A model generated the notes under the pieces. The model was given only the letters and a program-made list of their open reading frames with translations, searched no databases and was not told the origin of the DNA. From the NCBI GenBank assembly GCA_030590605.1, contig JAUUYB010000014.1, forward strand, positions 1 to 14,630: DNA of 14,630 bases, given 5' to 3'. The translations under genes and the position numbers were made by a program. This document shows positions 1-7,334 of this stretch, piece after piece; positions within the stretch are counted from its first letter, which is position 1, and each line of letters begins with the position of its first letter. The stretch is from Candidatus Woesearchaeota archaeon. GTDB lineage: Archaea; Nanobdellota; Nanobdellia; Woesearchaeales; JAUUYB01.

Positions 1-2
1 GC

Positions 3-401
3 ACAAAAGAGACACTTGTCCCGCTGTCATTCCTCATGAGGATGCAGGAATCTGATCCGGATAAATTCTATTCGAACATGAATGAGTGCATAAATGATTT
101 CTTCGAAAACGTAGGGAAACAGTTCGGGTCAGAGACTTTTACAAAATCCGAAGAGATCTTTGGGGTGTTCGGGCTTGGAAGGCTCAAGATCGTCGACTTC
201 AACAAGGAAGAAGGCAAGGCATTTGTCGAGATACATGAGACCCCTCTAGTGAACGACTATCCTGGGCACCACCACACATGCTCAATAACAACAGGAGTAT
301 TATCTGGAATGTTCAGCTACCTTCTCGGAAAAGAGGTCCATAGCATCGTAAATAAATGTATGGCTAAAGGAGATGAACATTGCGAATTTATAATCAAATG
401 A
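3..401 (+). CDS. V4R-domain protein, 5'-truncated by the window edge
   Basis: Small-molecule-binding protein with a C-terminal V4R (4-vinyl reductase) domain. The visible part ends with the family's signature: a CSITTGVLSG-type helix, then LLGKEV, then a C-x-A-K-G-D-x-x-C ending (CMAKGDEHC). V4R domains are known as ligand-sensing modules in bacterial regulators such as XylR/DmpR and in stand-alone archaeal proteins. They act in the cytoplasm. An ATG exists at position 36, but the same frame stays open to base 3 and reads TKETLVPLSFLM, so the gene probably begins outside the window. V4R domains usually have more N-terminal sequence than is seen here. The stop codon overlaps the Shine-Dalgarno site of the KaiC-like ATPase, so the two are probably co-transcribed and may work as a sensor and ATPase pair. 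The ligand cannot be read from the sequence. Confidence 0.85.
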   Translation, partial: TKETLVPLSFLMRMQESDPDKFYSNMNECINDFFENVGKQFGSETFTKSEEIFGVFGLGRLKIVDFNKEEGKAFVEIHETPLVNDYPGHHHTCSITTGVLSGMFSYLLGKEVHSIVNKCMAKGDEHCEFIIK

Positions 402-406
402 GGTGA
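400..406 (+). promoter_or_regulatory. Shine-Dalgarno site of the KaiC-like ATPase gene
   Basis: GAGGTGA lies 4 bases before the ATG at 411 and overlaps the TGA stop of the V4R gene (399-401). It is complementary to the usual archaeal 16S rRNA 3' end and supports both the chosen start and translational coupling of the two genes. Confidence 0.8.
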
Positions 407-410
407 AATA

Positions 411-1163
411 ATGGAAAGAGTACCAACAGGAATCAAAGGATTTGACGATCTTGTCCAAGGGGGGTTTCCCCGAGGTTCAACCATATTATACTGTGGATCA
501 CCAGGGACAGGAAAGACAATATTCTCTCTTGAGTATGCATACAGGGGAGCAAAGGAATTCAATGAGAAATCACTATACGTGACTTTTGAGCAGAGACGCG
601 AAGAACTCGTGGAGCAGGCATCTCAGTTTGGGTGGGACCTGGGAGAGATTGAACACAGCGGTATGCTCAAGATCGTCTCTATCCCTGCGAGGGATCTCAA
701 TTACAAGACTTCAGCCGGAATAGTCAAGATGAGCATTGATGAGGGATTCAAAAGAGTTGTGATAGATTCGCTTTCGACACTCACTATCAATGCACCTATA
801 TATTCGGATCAGGAAGCGAACACTGTCAAGGATGTAGTCGGAGATAAGATGTTCTTCTCACCTCCGATCATAGGGGATACGCTCACGAAGAGGTTCATCT
901 ATAATTTCATCGACGATATCAAAAGGGCAGACCATATCACGACGCTCTTGGTAGGTGAGGCTCCGGATAAGGGGGATTTCATATCACGGGATTCAATCTC
1001 TGAATTCATCTGCGATGGTGTCATCTTAGTCACATTCGAATCAATGGGCGGAGAATTCTCGAGGTCTCTCATCGTCCGAAAGATGCGTAATACCAAGAAT
1101 GATGAGGACATACATCCGCTTGAGATAGGGCATGCAGGCATGGTTGTGCATAATATAGAGTAA
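411..1163 (+). CDS. KaiC-like RecA-superfamily ATPase, single domain
   Basis: Predicted cytoplasmic ATPase of the KaiC/RadA-like group, 250 residues, which is the usual size of the single-domain archaeal form. It opens with the typical P-T-G-I-x-G-x-D stretch. Walker A is GSPGTGKT (29-36). The catalytic-glutamate strand is VTFEQ, with E60 followed by Q61 where KaiC has two glutamates. Walker B is RVVIDSLSTL (115-124). The C-terminal R-S-L-x-V-R-K-M-R motif is present. Proteins of this group are known mainly as signalling ATPases in archaea; there is no evidence here for a clock, since no kaiA or kaiB and no second domain are seen. The preceding V4R gene overlaps its ribosome binding site, which suggests a ligand-responsive partner. 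A short T-run follows the stop. The family call is firm; the specific role is unknown. Confidence 0.92.
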   Translation: MERVPTGIKGFDDLVQGGFPRGSTILYCGSPGTGKTIFSLEYAYRGAKEFNEKSLYVTFEQRREELVEQASQFGWDLGEIEHSGMLKIVSIPARDLNYKTSAGIVKMSIDEGFKRVVIDSLSTLTINAPIYSDQEANTVKDVVGDKMFFSPPIIGDTLTKRFIYNFIDDIKRADHITTLLVGEAPDKGDFISRDSISEFICDGVILVTFESMGGEFSRSLIVRKMRNTKNDEDIHPLEIGHAGMVVHNIE

Positions 1164-1167
1164 TAGC

Positions 1168-1175
1168 CTTTTTTA
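1168..1175 (+). terminator. T-run terminator after the KaiC-like gene
   Basis: A run of six T (1169-1174) lies just after the TAA stop (1161-1163) in an otherwise mixed sequence. Archaeal RNA polymerase terminates at such T-tracts without needing a strong hairpin. The S-layer promoter begins about 40 bases further on, which fits an end of transcription here. Confidence 0.45.
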
Positions 1176-1215
1176 TTCGTTAATGCACCATTTTAGTATA
1201 ATAGTTGCTATTTTT

Positions 1216-1230
1216 GAAAAAGTTTATAAA
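1216..1230 (+). promoter_or_regulatory. BRE/TATA promoter of the S-layer gene
   Basis: GAAAAAG (BRE-like, 1216-1222) is directly followed by TTTATAAA (1223-1230), a near-ideal archaeal TATA box. Transcription should start about 25 bases downstream, near 1252, giving a leader of roughly 15 bases that carries the Shine-Dalgarno site. This strength suits a highly expressed surface protein. It also excludes the ATG at 1183 as a start, since that lies upstream of the promoter. Confidence 0.8.
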
Positions 1231-1254
1231 CTTAGAAATCCTAATATTGATTTC

Positions 1255-1261
1255 GAGGTGA
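1255..1261 (+). promoter_or_regulatory. Shine-Dalgarno site setting the TTG start of the S-layer gene
   Basis: GAGGTGA lies 5 bases before a TTG at 1267-1269. No ATG lies at this distance. The next in-frame ATG (GMAI, 1288) falls inside the signal-peptide hydrophobic segment and would remove the basic N-region. The TTG is therefore the likely start. Confidence 0.75.
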
Positions 1262-1266
1262 TTTAT

Positions 1267-4200
1267 TTGTCTAGGTGGTTAATTGGAATGGCGATCCTTA
1301 TTCTAGCAACAACTATTGTCAATGCTGATCTTTCGGAATTTCCAGGTCAGTTCACGTCGGGCGGAAGCTTTGACGGGACTATCGTGATCGGCGAAAGCGG
1401 GTCAGCTAAGGACTATCAGGCTGGTGTCGAGCTAGCCATAGGCCTGCAATACTCGCTTGGCGGAGATAACCAGGTATCAGTTTTCGATCCAGGTCCGACA
1501 GATAATTTTCGCTTCATGAAAAATGACAATATGCTTGAATCCGGAGAACCTATCAGCAAGATCATATCCACAGTCTCAGACAATGAATTCTCTCTCCTCG
1601 AAGAGCACTCAATCTATAACACACAAGGATTGTTCGAATATTCACAATATCTCAACCTCGGTGAGTCAGGATACACCTGGTTCGGAACCGCGGACGGAAT
1701 CCCTTCAGATGACTTAGAGATACCTCAAGCATACGTGGTATTCGAAGAGAACAAGATGGCCTATGAATATCAGCTCATATTCAAGACACCATTAGAATCA
1801 AGGATAGAGTCCTCAGCCAATGGATACGGCCTCAAAGACCTCGAAGACGAAGTCATCATCATCCTCGGAAATGAATACACGATCATAGAGACAGAACACA
1901 CCGAGAACAATAGCCTATCTATCACCCTTCTTGGCGGAGCGATCGAAGACATGGTCGGAGAATATGAGAAAAAGACCTACACGCTTGACGGCAAGCAATA
2001 TGAAGTGGAGATCATCGGTATCTTCTACAAAGGAAACGTCATTAAGACCCAGATACGGGTCAATGATGAGATGACAGAACCTTTGGGTATAGGAGATACG
2101 TTCACATTGACAGACAAGACCATGATCGGAATCAAGGAACTCCTTGAAAACGAAGGATCAGAGACCGGAGGCTCGGATATGGTCCAATTCTACCTTGGAG
2201 CTGATAAGATGGTGCTCAGCGATCCTGACATCAGCGATCGTGCGTATAACGGAAGCGAATACGAGATCGGATCAAACGGGGTCACGGGAACAGATGTAAA
2301 TATCATAGGTATAGACTGCGGATTATTCGAAGACTGCATCTTCAAACTCGAATCCATCAGCATCAAATGGACACCAGATGAGACCCACTACGTACCAGTC
2401 GGATCAGGGCTTCTGGATATCGTAGAGGAACAGGGACAGATATTCACCCAGTCATTCGACTTCATCTACGAAGGACCTAATATGGAGAATACGATGGAGA
2501 TGATAGAGCTTGTCCCATCCGGAAGCACAGGATATAAACTCAAGATAATGAACAAGGCAGGGGATCTTCTTGAAATCCCACTATTCTATTCGGGACTGAC
2601 AAGGTTCGGAACCTCGACACGGACGACACATGTCGTTGAAGGAGTAAATATCACGAAGGGAGATTATTTCCTTATCACAAGTGATGGTTATAAAGCGATA
2701 CATGCAGCTAAAGGAACGACACATCTGCTGAAATTCGAAGGGATAAGAACTTCAACAAATAAGATAGCCTTCAATGACCTCGGTTCAGGTGAAGACATCG
2801 AGATCGTATATGCCGAAGGAGCAACCTCTGCAAGCATGTCGATAAATGGGGAATCTTACCTCGTTGAATTCTCAGATGTCGGTGACGAGTTTGAAATCCA
2901 GGTAGATCTGGATAACAACGGAAGCATCGATGCCGGATCGAAGCCAGTGATCGTCACAATGTACGGAATGAATATCGATCTTGAAGTGAACCCACTCACT
3001 ACCTATGAATATGAAAGGCTGACTATCTATACAAAAAAGAAAGAGAGCAATATCGCAGTGGACACGCTGAATGATTATCTAGTGAATATAATAGGGCCCA
3101 GCATACAGGCAGGATACAATGCATCATTCGGAGCATTCGGTCTAGCAATAACCTCTAATCCAGTCACAGATACAAACGCAACAGTGATAACGCACGATTC
3201 TATCCGGATAACTGTCAAAGATACAGACGGAGAGCTTGATATACTGAACATGGAGAGATGCACAGATTCAGCGACACCATCACAGATCGCGAACGCAGTA
3301 GATTCGAGCTATGATGCCACAATCGCGGTGATTCATGCCAATAGCTTCCTGCCATATCCGACGCTAGGAGAGAATATATATGCAACATTCATGGATAGTG
3401 TGTGCTACCCCGGATCTACAACTATAGAGAGGTTCCTCTGGACAATCGGAGAAAGCGATGATGAGATAGGCTCCTCATCCTACTCGAACCTGGTAGAGGT
3501 CATTGATAGTAGCGGGCCGGATACAGTCGCAATACTCGCACCGAACAACCAAGTGGACCAGATAGTATATTTACGGGCTGGAACCTCTGATGGAAGCGAA
3601 GAGCAAGTCGTCGTATCATCATTCGGCGGAAAGATAACAGGAAGCGCTATCGATAATGAGATCATGTCACCTAAGAACGTCCTTCTTATCGGCGGGCCAT
3701 GTGCAAACAAGCTCTCAGCAGAAGTGATGGGAGTCACAGATAACTGTGCTGCAGGATATGAAAGAGGGAAAGGAAGGATCACTCTCGGTGAATATCAAGG
3801 CAAGAGCGCAGTGGTCATCTCTGGATATACAGGAGAAGATACTCTCAAAGCGGCTATGGTTCTCTCTAATTATGAAGATTACTCGCTGTTTGGAGATGAT
3901 CTGGAAGTGACCGGAGAATTCGGTTCTTTGACTATTGCGCCATATACATATACTCCTGTAACAGAAACTCCGGTAGTAGAAACTCCTGTAGCGGTTGAAG
4001 CTCCAGCGCCGGTAGTACCTGCATGTGCATATCCTAACCTCGCAAGCGGATCATGGGACGTCACCATCAGGAAACTAGGTATCACTAAAGATCTGTCGCC
4101 AACACCAATAGTGGAGACGAATGGTCTAGTCGGGACAGTATCCTTTGTCGGAGGAGAAACCTTTGAGTCACAATTCGGAGTCGATTGGGTACAGTATGTG

Positions 4201-4407
4201 ATACATATCCTCGAGGAAGACTGTGTGACTTCTGTAACAGACCTGACCTTCAAATGGGTCGACGGAGACAACGATAAGACCATGGAATTCACCTTAGCTG
4301 AACCTGGATGTGATTGTATGATGATTGGGGACGGAGACGCAACTATCGACGATGCGAAGATCGAGTTCACCAGTGAGACGATGGTCGTTATGTTCGGAGC
4401 TGGGTGA
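1267..4407 (+). CDS. Secreted S-layer protein
   Basis: Large surface-layer protein, 1046 residues from the TTG start. The N-terminus is a Sec signal peptide: basic SRW, a hydrophobic core (LIGMAILILATTIV) and a likely cleavage after NA before DLSEFP. The mature N-terminus has the TIVIGESGSAKD-type strand and helix typical of archaeal S-layer N-domains. The middle is acidic, beta-rich and contains many N-x-S/T sites. The C-terminal S-layer core holds VLLIGGPCAN (805-814) and GEYQGKSAVVISGYTGEDT. A proline/threonine/glutamate linker (about 892-918) then leads to a beta-rich module of about 128 residues with several cysteines. There is no C-terminal transmembrane anchor. I associate the LLIGGP core with DPANN S-layer proteins and, more distantly, Methanococcus SlmA. 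Codon-level GC (47-50% in counted lines) is well above the following gene. A T-rich terminator follows. Confidence 0.85.
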   Translation: MSRWLIGMAILILATTIVNADLSEFPGQFTSGGSFDGTIVIGESGSAKDYQAGVELAIGLQYSLGGDNQVSVFDPGPTDNFRFMKNDNMLESGEPISKIISTVSDNEFSLLEEHSIYNTQGLFEYSQYLNLGESGYTWFGTADGIPSDDLEIPQAYVVFEENKMAYEYQLIFKTPLESRIESSANGYGLKDLEDEVIIILGNEYTIIETEHTENNSLSITLLGGAIEDMVGEYEKKTYTLDGKQYEVEIIGIFYKGNVIKTQIRVNDEMTEPLGIGDTFTLTDKTMIGIKELLENEGSETGGSDMVQFYLGADKMVLSDPDISDRAYNGSEYEIGSNGVTGTDVNIIGIDCGLFEDCIFKLESISIKWTPDETHYVPVGSGLLDIVEEQGQIFTQSFDFIYEGPNMENTMEMIELVPSGSTGYKLKIMNKAGDLLEIPLFYSGLTRFGTSTRTTHVVEGVNITKGDYFLITSDGYKAIHAAKGTTHLLKFEGIRTSTNKIAFNDLGSGEDIEIVYAEGATSASMSINGESYLVEFSDVGDEFEIQVDLDNNGSIDAGSKPVIVTMYGMNIDLEVNPLTTYEYERLTIYTKKKESNIAVDTLNDYLVNIIGPSIQAGYNASFGAFGLAITSNPVTDTNATVITHDSIRITVKDTDGELDILNMERCTDSATPSQIANAVDSSYDATIAVIHANSFLPYPTLGENIYATFMDSVCYPGSTTIERFLWTIGESDDEIGSSSYSNLVEVIDSSGPDTVAILAPNNQVDQIVYLRAGTSDGSEEQVVVSSFGGKITGSAIDNEIMSPKNVLLIGGPCANKLSAEVMGVTDNCAAGYERGKGRITLGEYQGKSAVVISGYTGEDTLKAAMVLSNYEDYSLFGDDLEVTGEFGSLTIAPYTYTPVTETPVVETPVAVEAPAPVVPACAYPNLASGSWDVTIRKLGITKDLSPTPIVETNGLVGTVSFVGGETFESQFGVDWVQYVIHILEEDCVTSVTDLTFKWVDGDNDKTMEFTLAEPGCDCMMIGDGDATIDDAKIEFTSETMVVMFGAG

Positions 4408-4434
4408 GGGTTTTTATTTTTATTTGATTTTTTT
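4408..4434 (+). terminator. T-rich terminator after the S-layer gene
   Basis: The bases directly after the TGA stop are almost entirely T, in runs of five, four and seven interrupted by single A or G bases (4411-4434). This is a strong archaeal termination signal for an abundant transcript. It separates the S-layer gene from the next promoter. Confidence 0.75.
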
Positions 4435-4435
4435 G

Positions 4436-4450
4436 GGAAGAATTAAATAA
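4436..4450 (+). promoter_or_regulatory. BRE/TATA promoter of the tandem-V4R gene (leaderless)
   Basis: GGAAGAA (BRE-like) is followed by TTAAATAA (4443-4450). Its centre is about 26 bases before the ATG at 4473, so transcription should begin at or next to the start codon. No Shine-Dalgarno site is present, which agrees with a leaderless mRNA. Confidence 0.65.
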
Positions 4451-4472
4451 TCTAGATAGTTGTGAGTAGATT

Positions 4473-5606
4473 ATGGGTTTGATAGATAAAGGGATTGATT
4501 GGTATATTCATAATATACTTACTCGGAAGGTCGAAGACTATAATTCTCCGGGTATGTTATTTGTTAAATTTAATTCTCCTTCAGGTCAAGTTTTCTCACG
4601 CATAGTGTTAATCCCTGAGTCTATTCTTGCAAGATTTGAGGATATTATTGTTGAGAAGAATGGGTTAGATGGGGAAAAACTATTATATCTTATAGGGAAA
4701 AAATCAGGTTATAATATTGGTCAAGTCTTTCAAGCACCTCAATATAGTGAAAAGAATGCAAAGAGCACCATGATGTATCTTGAATTTATCATGAAGTTCA
4801 ATTTCTCTACTTGGGCTAGGGGAGGAGATTTATTAGAAAAGGATGGTGAGAAAAAAAAATTTGTAGTGAGATATAAAGGTCATATCGTTTGTTCAAAAAA
4901 CGGAAAAGGGTATATGCTTACGCAGGGTATAGATACAGGTTTTTTATCTTATCTTATGAATGATCTCTCTCTAGAAGGTACACAAATCCGGTGTGAGGGA
5001 AGGCAGGATGAAGAATGTGAAGAGATTGTAGCCACAAAAGAGTATTTTGATAGTACAAATACTTCGTTTATTGATCTTCAGTCTGTTCCACTTGAAATTG
5101 CCAAAGAACAAAATCAATACAAGAAGTTCAATGAGAAGCGAACTTGTAAATTTGCAAAATATTCTTTGAAACAATTAATCACTAGCAAGAAATTTATTTT
5201 AGACAATCGGATAATCACTTATTCAAATCTCAGATTTGTTAACATCTCTGATATTTTTCTTTATGTTCTTGAGAATTTATTAGAGCATGGTGAAATGAAA
5301 GATTGGCTCTATCAAATTTCATTTGAAGAGGGTCAAGGAGTAATAGATATCCATGATTTAAATTCTGTTACCAATCTAGTTTCTGCTCTTGGATGGGGGG
5401 ATTTGATTGTCAGACAAGAAAAAAGTGATATCTTTTTCTATCTTGATCTTTTTCCTTGGAGAGTTCTCGAAAAGGACATCTCTGATTTTTCATTGGTCTC
5501 GGGTTTTATTTCAGGAATGGTCTCGAAGGTCTTAAAGAAAGAAGTTAAGTTACGAAAGATTGAAAAAGGATATCATGATAATAGATTCTCATTGAAGATT
5601 TCTTAG
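4473..5606 (+). CDS. Protein with two tandem V4R-like modules
   Basis: Predicted cytoplasmic ligand-binding protein, 377 residues, no signal peptide or membrane segment. Module 1 (about 25-190) reads like V4R: R-I-V-L-I-P-E-S, LLYLIGKKSGYNIG, then a QGIDTGFLSYL helix and C174-x7-C182 near its end. Module 2 (about 225-377) repeats the layout, with a SLVSGFISGMVSKVLKKEV helix and a KGYHDNRFSL ending. In module 2 the usual final cysteine is replaced (DNRF where the upstream V4R protein has EHCEF), so this copy may have lost ligand or metal binding. The gene is leaderless and strikingly AT-rich (two counted lines give 30% GC). It converges on the radical SAM gene and overlaps its stop codon by 3 bases. 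A role as a sensor for the neighbouring two-component operon is possible but unproven. No DNA-binding or enzymatic domain is visible. Confidence 0.75.
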   Translation: MGLIDKGIDWYIHNILTRKVEDYNSPGMLFVKFNSPSGQVFSRIVLIPESILARFEDIIVEKNGLDGEKLLYLIGKKSGYNIGQVFQAPQYSEKNAKSTMMYLEFIMKFNFSTWARGGDLLEKDGEKKKFVVRYKGHIVCSKNGKGYMLTQGIDTGFLSYLMNDLSLEGTQIRCEGRQDEECEEIVATKEYFDSTNTSFIDLQSVPLEIAKEQNQYKKFNEKRTCKFAKYSLKQLITSKKFILDNRIITYSNLRFVNISDIFLYVLENLLEHGEMKDWLYQISFEEGQGVIDIHDLNSVTNLVSALGWGDLIVRQEKSDIFFYLDLFPWRVLEKDISDFSLVSGFISGMVSKVLKKEVKLRKIEKGYHDNRFSLKIS

Positions 5607-7333
5607 GTTCGTTTATTACTCAAAGCTAATTCTCTACTTTTTACATTAAAATTCTGGTAAATTTGAGGTAGGAACAGGTTTCCACATGAAACCATGTCTA
5701 CAATTGTTTTTTGATAGAATTCAGTAAGTCCTTCACGTCCTTGGAACCCACTTCCTCTTGCAAAGATAACTTGTTCGTCAGTAATATCTGTGGGAATCCC
5801 CACGTCTTTTATCTGTTGTGTGAGAGAGATGACCTTTCCGATAATCTGGTCAAAATTCAATTCTTCAATATGATATTCGAATGGTCTCCAATATTCTTTA
5901 GGTATGTACGAGGTATATTCATATAACGGCATTATCTGATCGAAATTCTGATCTACCTTTACACCGAAATTCGCTTTCCGTACGTATACCTCTGCTCCAT
6001 TAAATGCAGCCAATGGAGAAATGACCGCGGATGTAGGGTTCACTCTTTGGATGAAATCAATATTATCCTGTTCTATTTGATCATGGCTGGTATGATCGGC
6101 GGTCGTAGTCGGAAACATCATATAGAGGACAAAATCGACATTTTTCCCGAGATTTTTCCCGGCTTCTTCGTACGCTTTCTTCGTGTATTCAACATCTTCA
6201 GAAGTTACACCCTTATTGAAGATGATGTTAACAGCGTCGTTGCCAGATTCTCCCCCCATGCCGACACAAGTGAGCCCTGATTCTACCATTATTGAAAAAG
6301 CATCTACCAGTTTCCCATATTTTTCTCTTGCTCCTGGCACACCCCGCATAAATGCGGAATATTCGACGTTTAATCCTTTTTTGTTTATCTCGTTAGCGAT
6401 TTTTACCTGATGTTCCAGCGTCGCACCGCTACCAGCATACCTGAAAAACCCCACTCCCCGTTGAGTCATAGCTTTCATTTCTTCAGCAACAAGTTCCGGT
6501 GATCTTGGAAAATATCCATTATACATCTGCTTATGATCGCATTGATAGCACTTATTCCAAGGGCACCCTAGGCTATCGATAATGACGTGAATATTCGATT
6601 TTCCTCCTTCAATGGGAAGTAGATCATCTAAAGAGAGGAAATCATAGGTCGGGAATGGCTTTTGGTTGATGGCTACTCTTGACAATTGGCTTTGGATGAT
6701 GCTACCTTGATCTTTAAACATTAAGTTGTAAATTTGCCCTTTCTTTGCTAAACTCTTGATAATTTCCATAGCCTTTTGCTTTGTCGAGACAGATTTTCTG
6801 ATATTTACTATCTGTTCAAGGGTCCTTTCTCCTTCTCCAATCACGAAAAGATCTGCGTTGCTGTTTGAAAAAATTTTCTCTCTCCATACACTAACCTGAG
6901 GTCCTCCGGCAACAATAATTGTTTCAGGAGAACGGTCTCTGACATCCCGAAAAAGATCTGTTGAGTTTTTCCAAGCATCTCCATAGAAAGTTTTCTCACC
7001 GAAGACTGGAACATTGCTTTCACGGATTTCCTCAGCAATTTCTGAATTTCGTATGTTCATATTTTTTCGAATAGTCGTATCTTGCTTCTTTTGGAGCCGG
7101 AGATATTCAGGATCTGAAATCTTGCCTTCCTTCAATAATCCAGCAATAGCTAATGATGTTTCTGTATCCGAAATCGATGCAAAAAATTCTTGATTAGCCC
7201 AATCTTTTACCTGAGCGTCTATCCCTGCTTGGGCAAAGGAGGTATTCAACAATGCTAATCCGTTATCAAGGAAGAAATCACTAGGAGAACGTTTTCTGTA
7301 AGGCACTGCGTTTTGTAAAAGGAGGTCGACCAT
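5603..7333 (-). CDS. B12-binding-domain radical SAM enzyme
   Basis: Predicted cytoplasmic iron-sulfur enzyme, 576 residues. The N-terminal part (about 1-205) is a cobalamin-binding-like domain: VDLLLQNAVP opening, VAGGPQVS strand and loop, and DLFVIGEGERTL ending. The radical SAM core (about 245-450) carries C257, C262 and C265 in GCPWNKCYQC, followed by GGESG. The cluster spacing is CX4CX2C instead of the classical CX3CX2C; I recall CX4CX2C in other B12-radical SAM families. Such enzymes methylate or rearrange unactivated carbons, but the substrate is unknown. I chose the ATG at 7333, one base after the stop of the response-regulator gene, because the domain begins there. An ATG at 7387 would overlap the regulator by 53 bases and add no recognisable sequence. 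It is the last gene of the kinase operon, so its substrate may be the product of the regulator's acyltransferase domain. Confidence 0.88.
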   Translation of the reverse strand: MVDLLLQNAVPYRKRSPSDFFLDNGLALLNTSFAQAGIDAQVKDWANQEFFASISDTETSLAIAGLLKEGKISDPEYLRLQKKQDTTIRKNMNIRNSEIAEEIRESNVPVFGEKTFYGDAWKNSTDLFRDVRDRSPETIIVAGGPQVSVWREKIFSNSNADLFVIGEGERTLEQIVNIRKSVSTKQKAMEIIKSLAKKGQIYNLMFKDQGSIIQSQLSRVAINQKPFPTYDFLSLDDLLPIEGGKSNIHVIIDSLGCPWNKCYQCDHKQMYNGYFPRSPELVAEEMKAMTQRGVGFFRYAGSGATLEHQVKIANEINKKGLNVEYSAFMRGVPGAREKYGKLVDAFSIMVESGLTCVGMGGESGNDAVNIIFNKGVTSEDVEYTKKAYEEAGKNLGKNVDFVLYMMFPTTTADHTSHDQIEQDNIDFIQRVNPTSAVISPLAAFNGAEVYVRKANFGVKVDQNFDQIMPLYEYTSYIPKEYWRPFEYHIEELNFDQIIGKVISLTQQIKDVGIPTDITDEQVIFARGSGFQGREGLTEFYQKTIVDMVSCGNLFLPQIYQNFNVKSRELALSNKRT

Positions 7334-7334
7334 C

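Noticed and set aside
1183..1266. ATG at 1183 as start of the S-layer gene
   Set aside because: It lies upstream of a strong BRE/TATA element and would add a charged stretch before the signal peptide. The Shine-Dalgarno site at 1255 points to TTG 1267.
3879..4370. 163-residue ORF on the minus strand opposite the S-layer 3' end
   Set aside because: Low-complexity T/S/V/G translation that mirrors the S-layer linker; no start signal, and the plus-strand frame is clearly coding.
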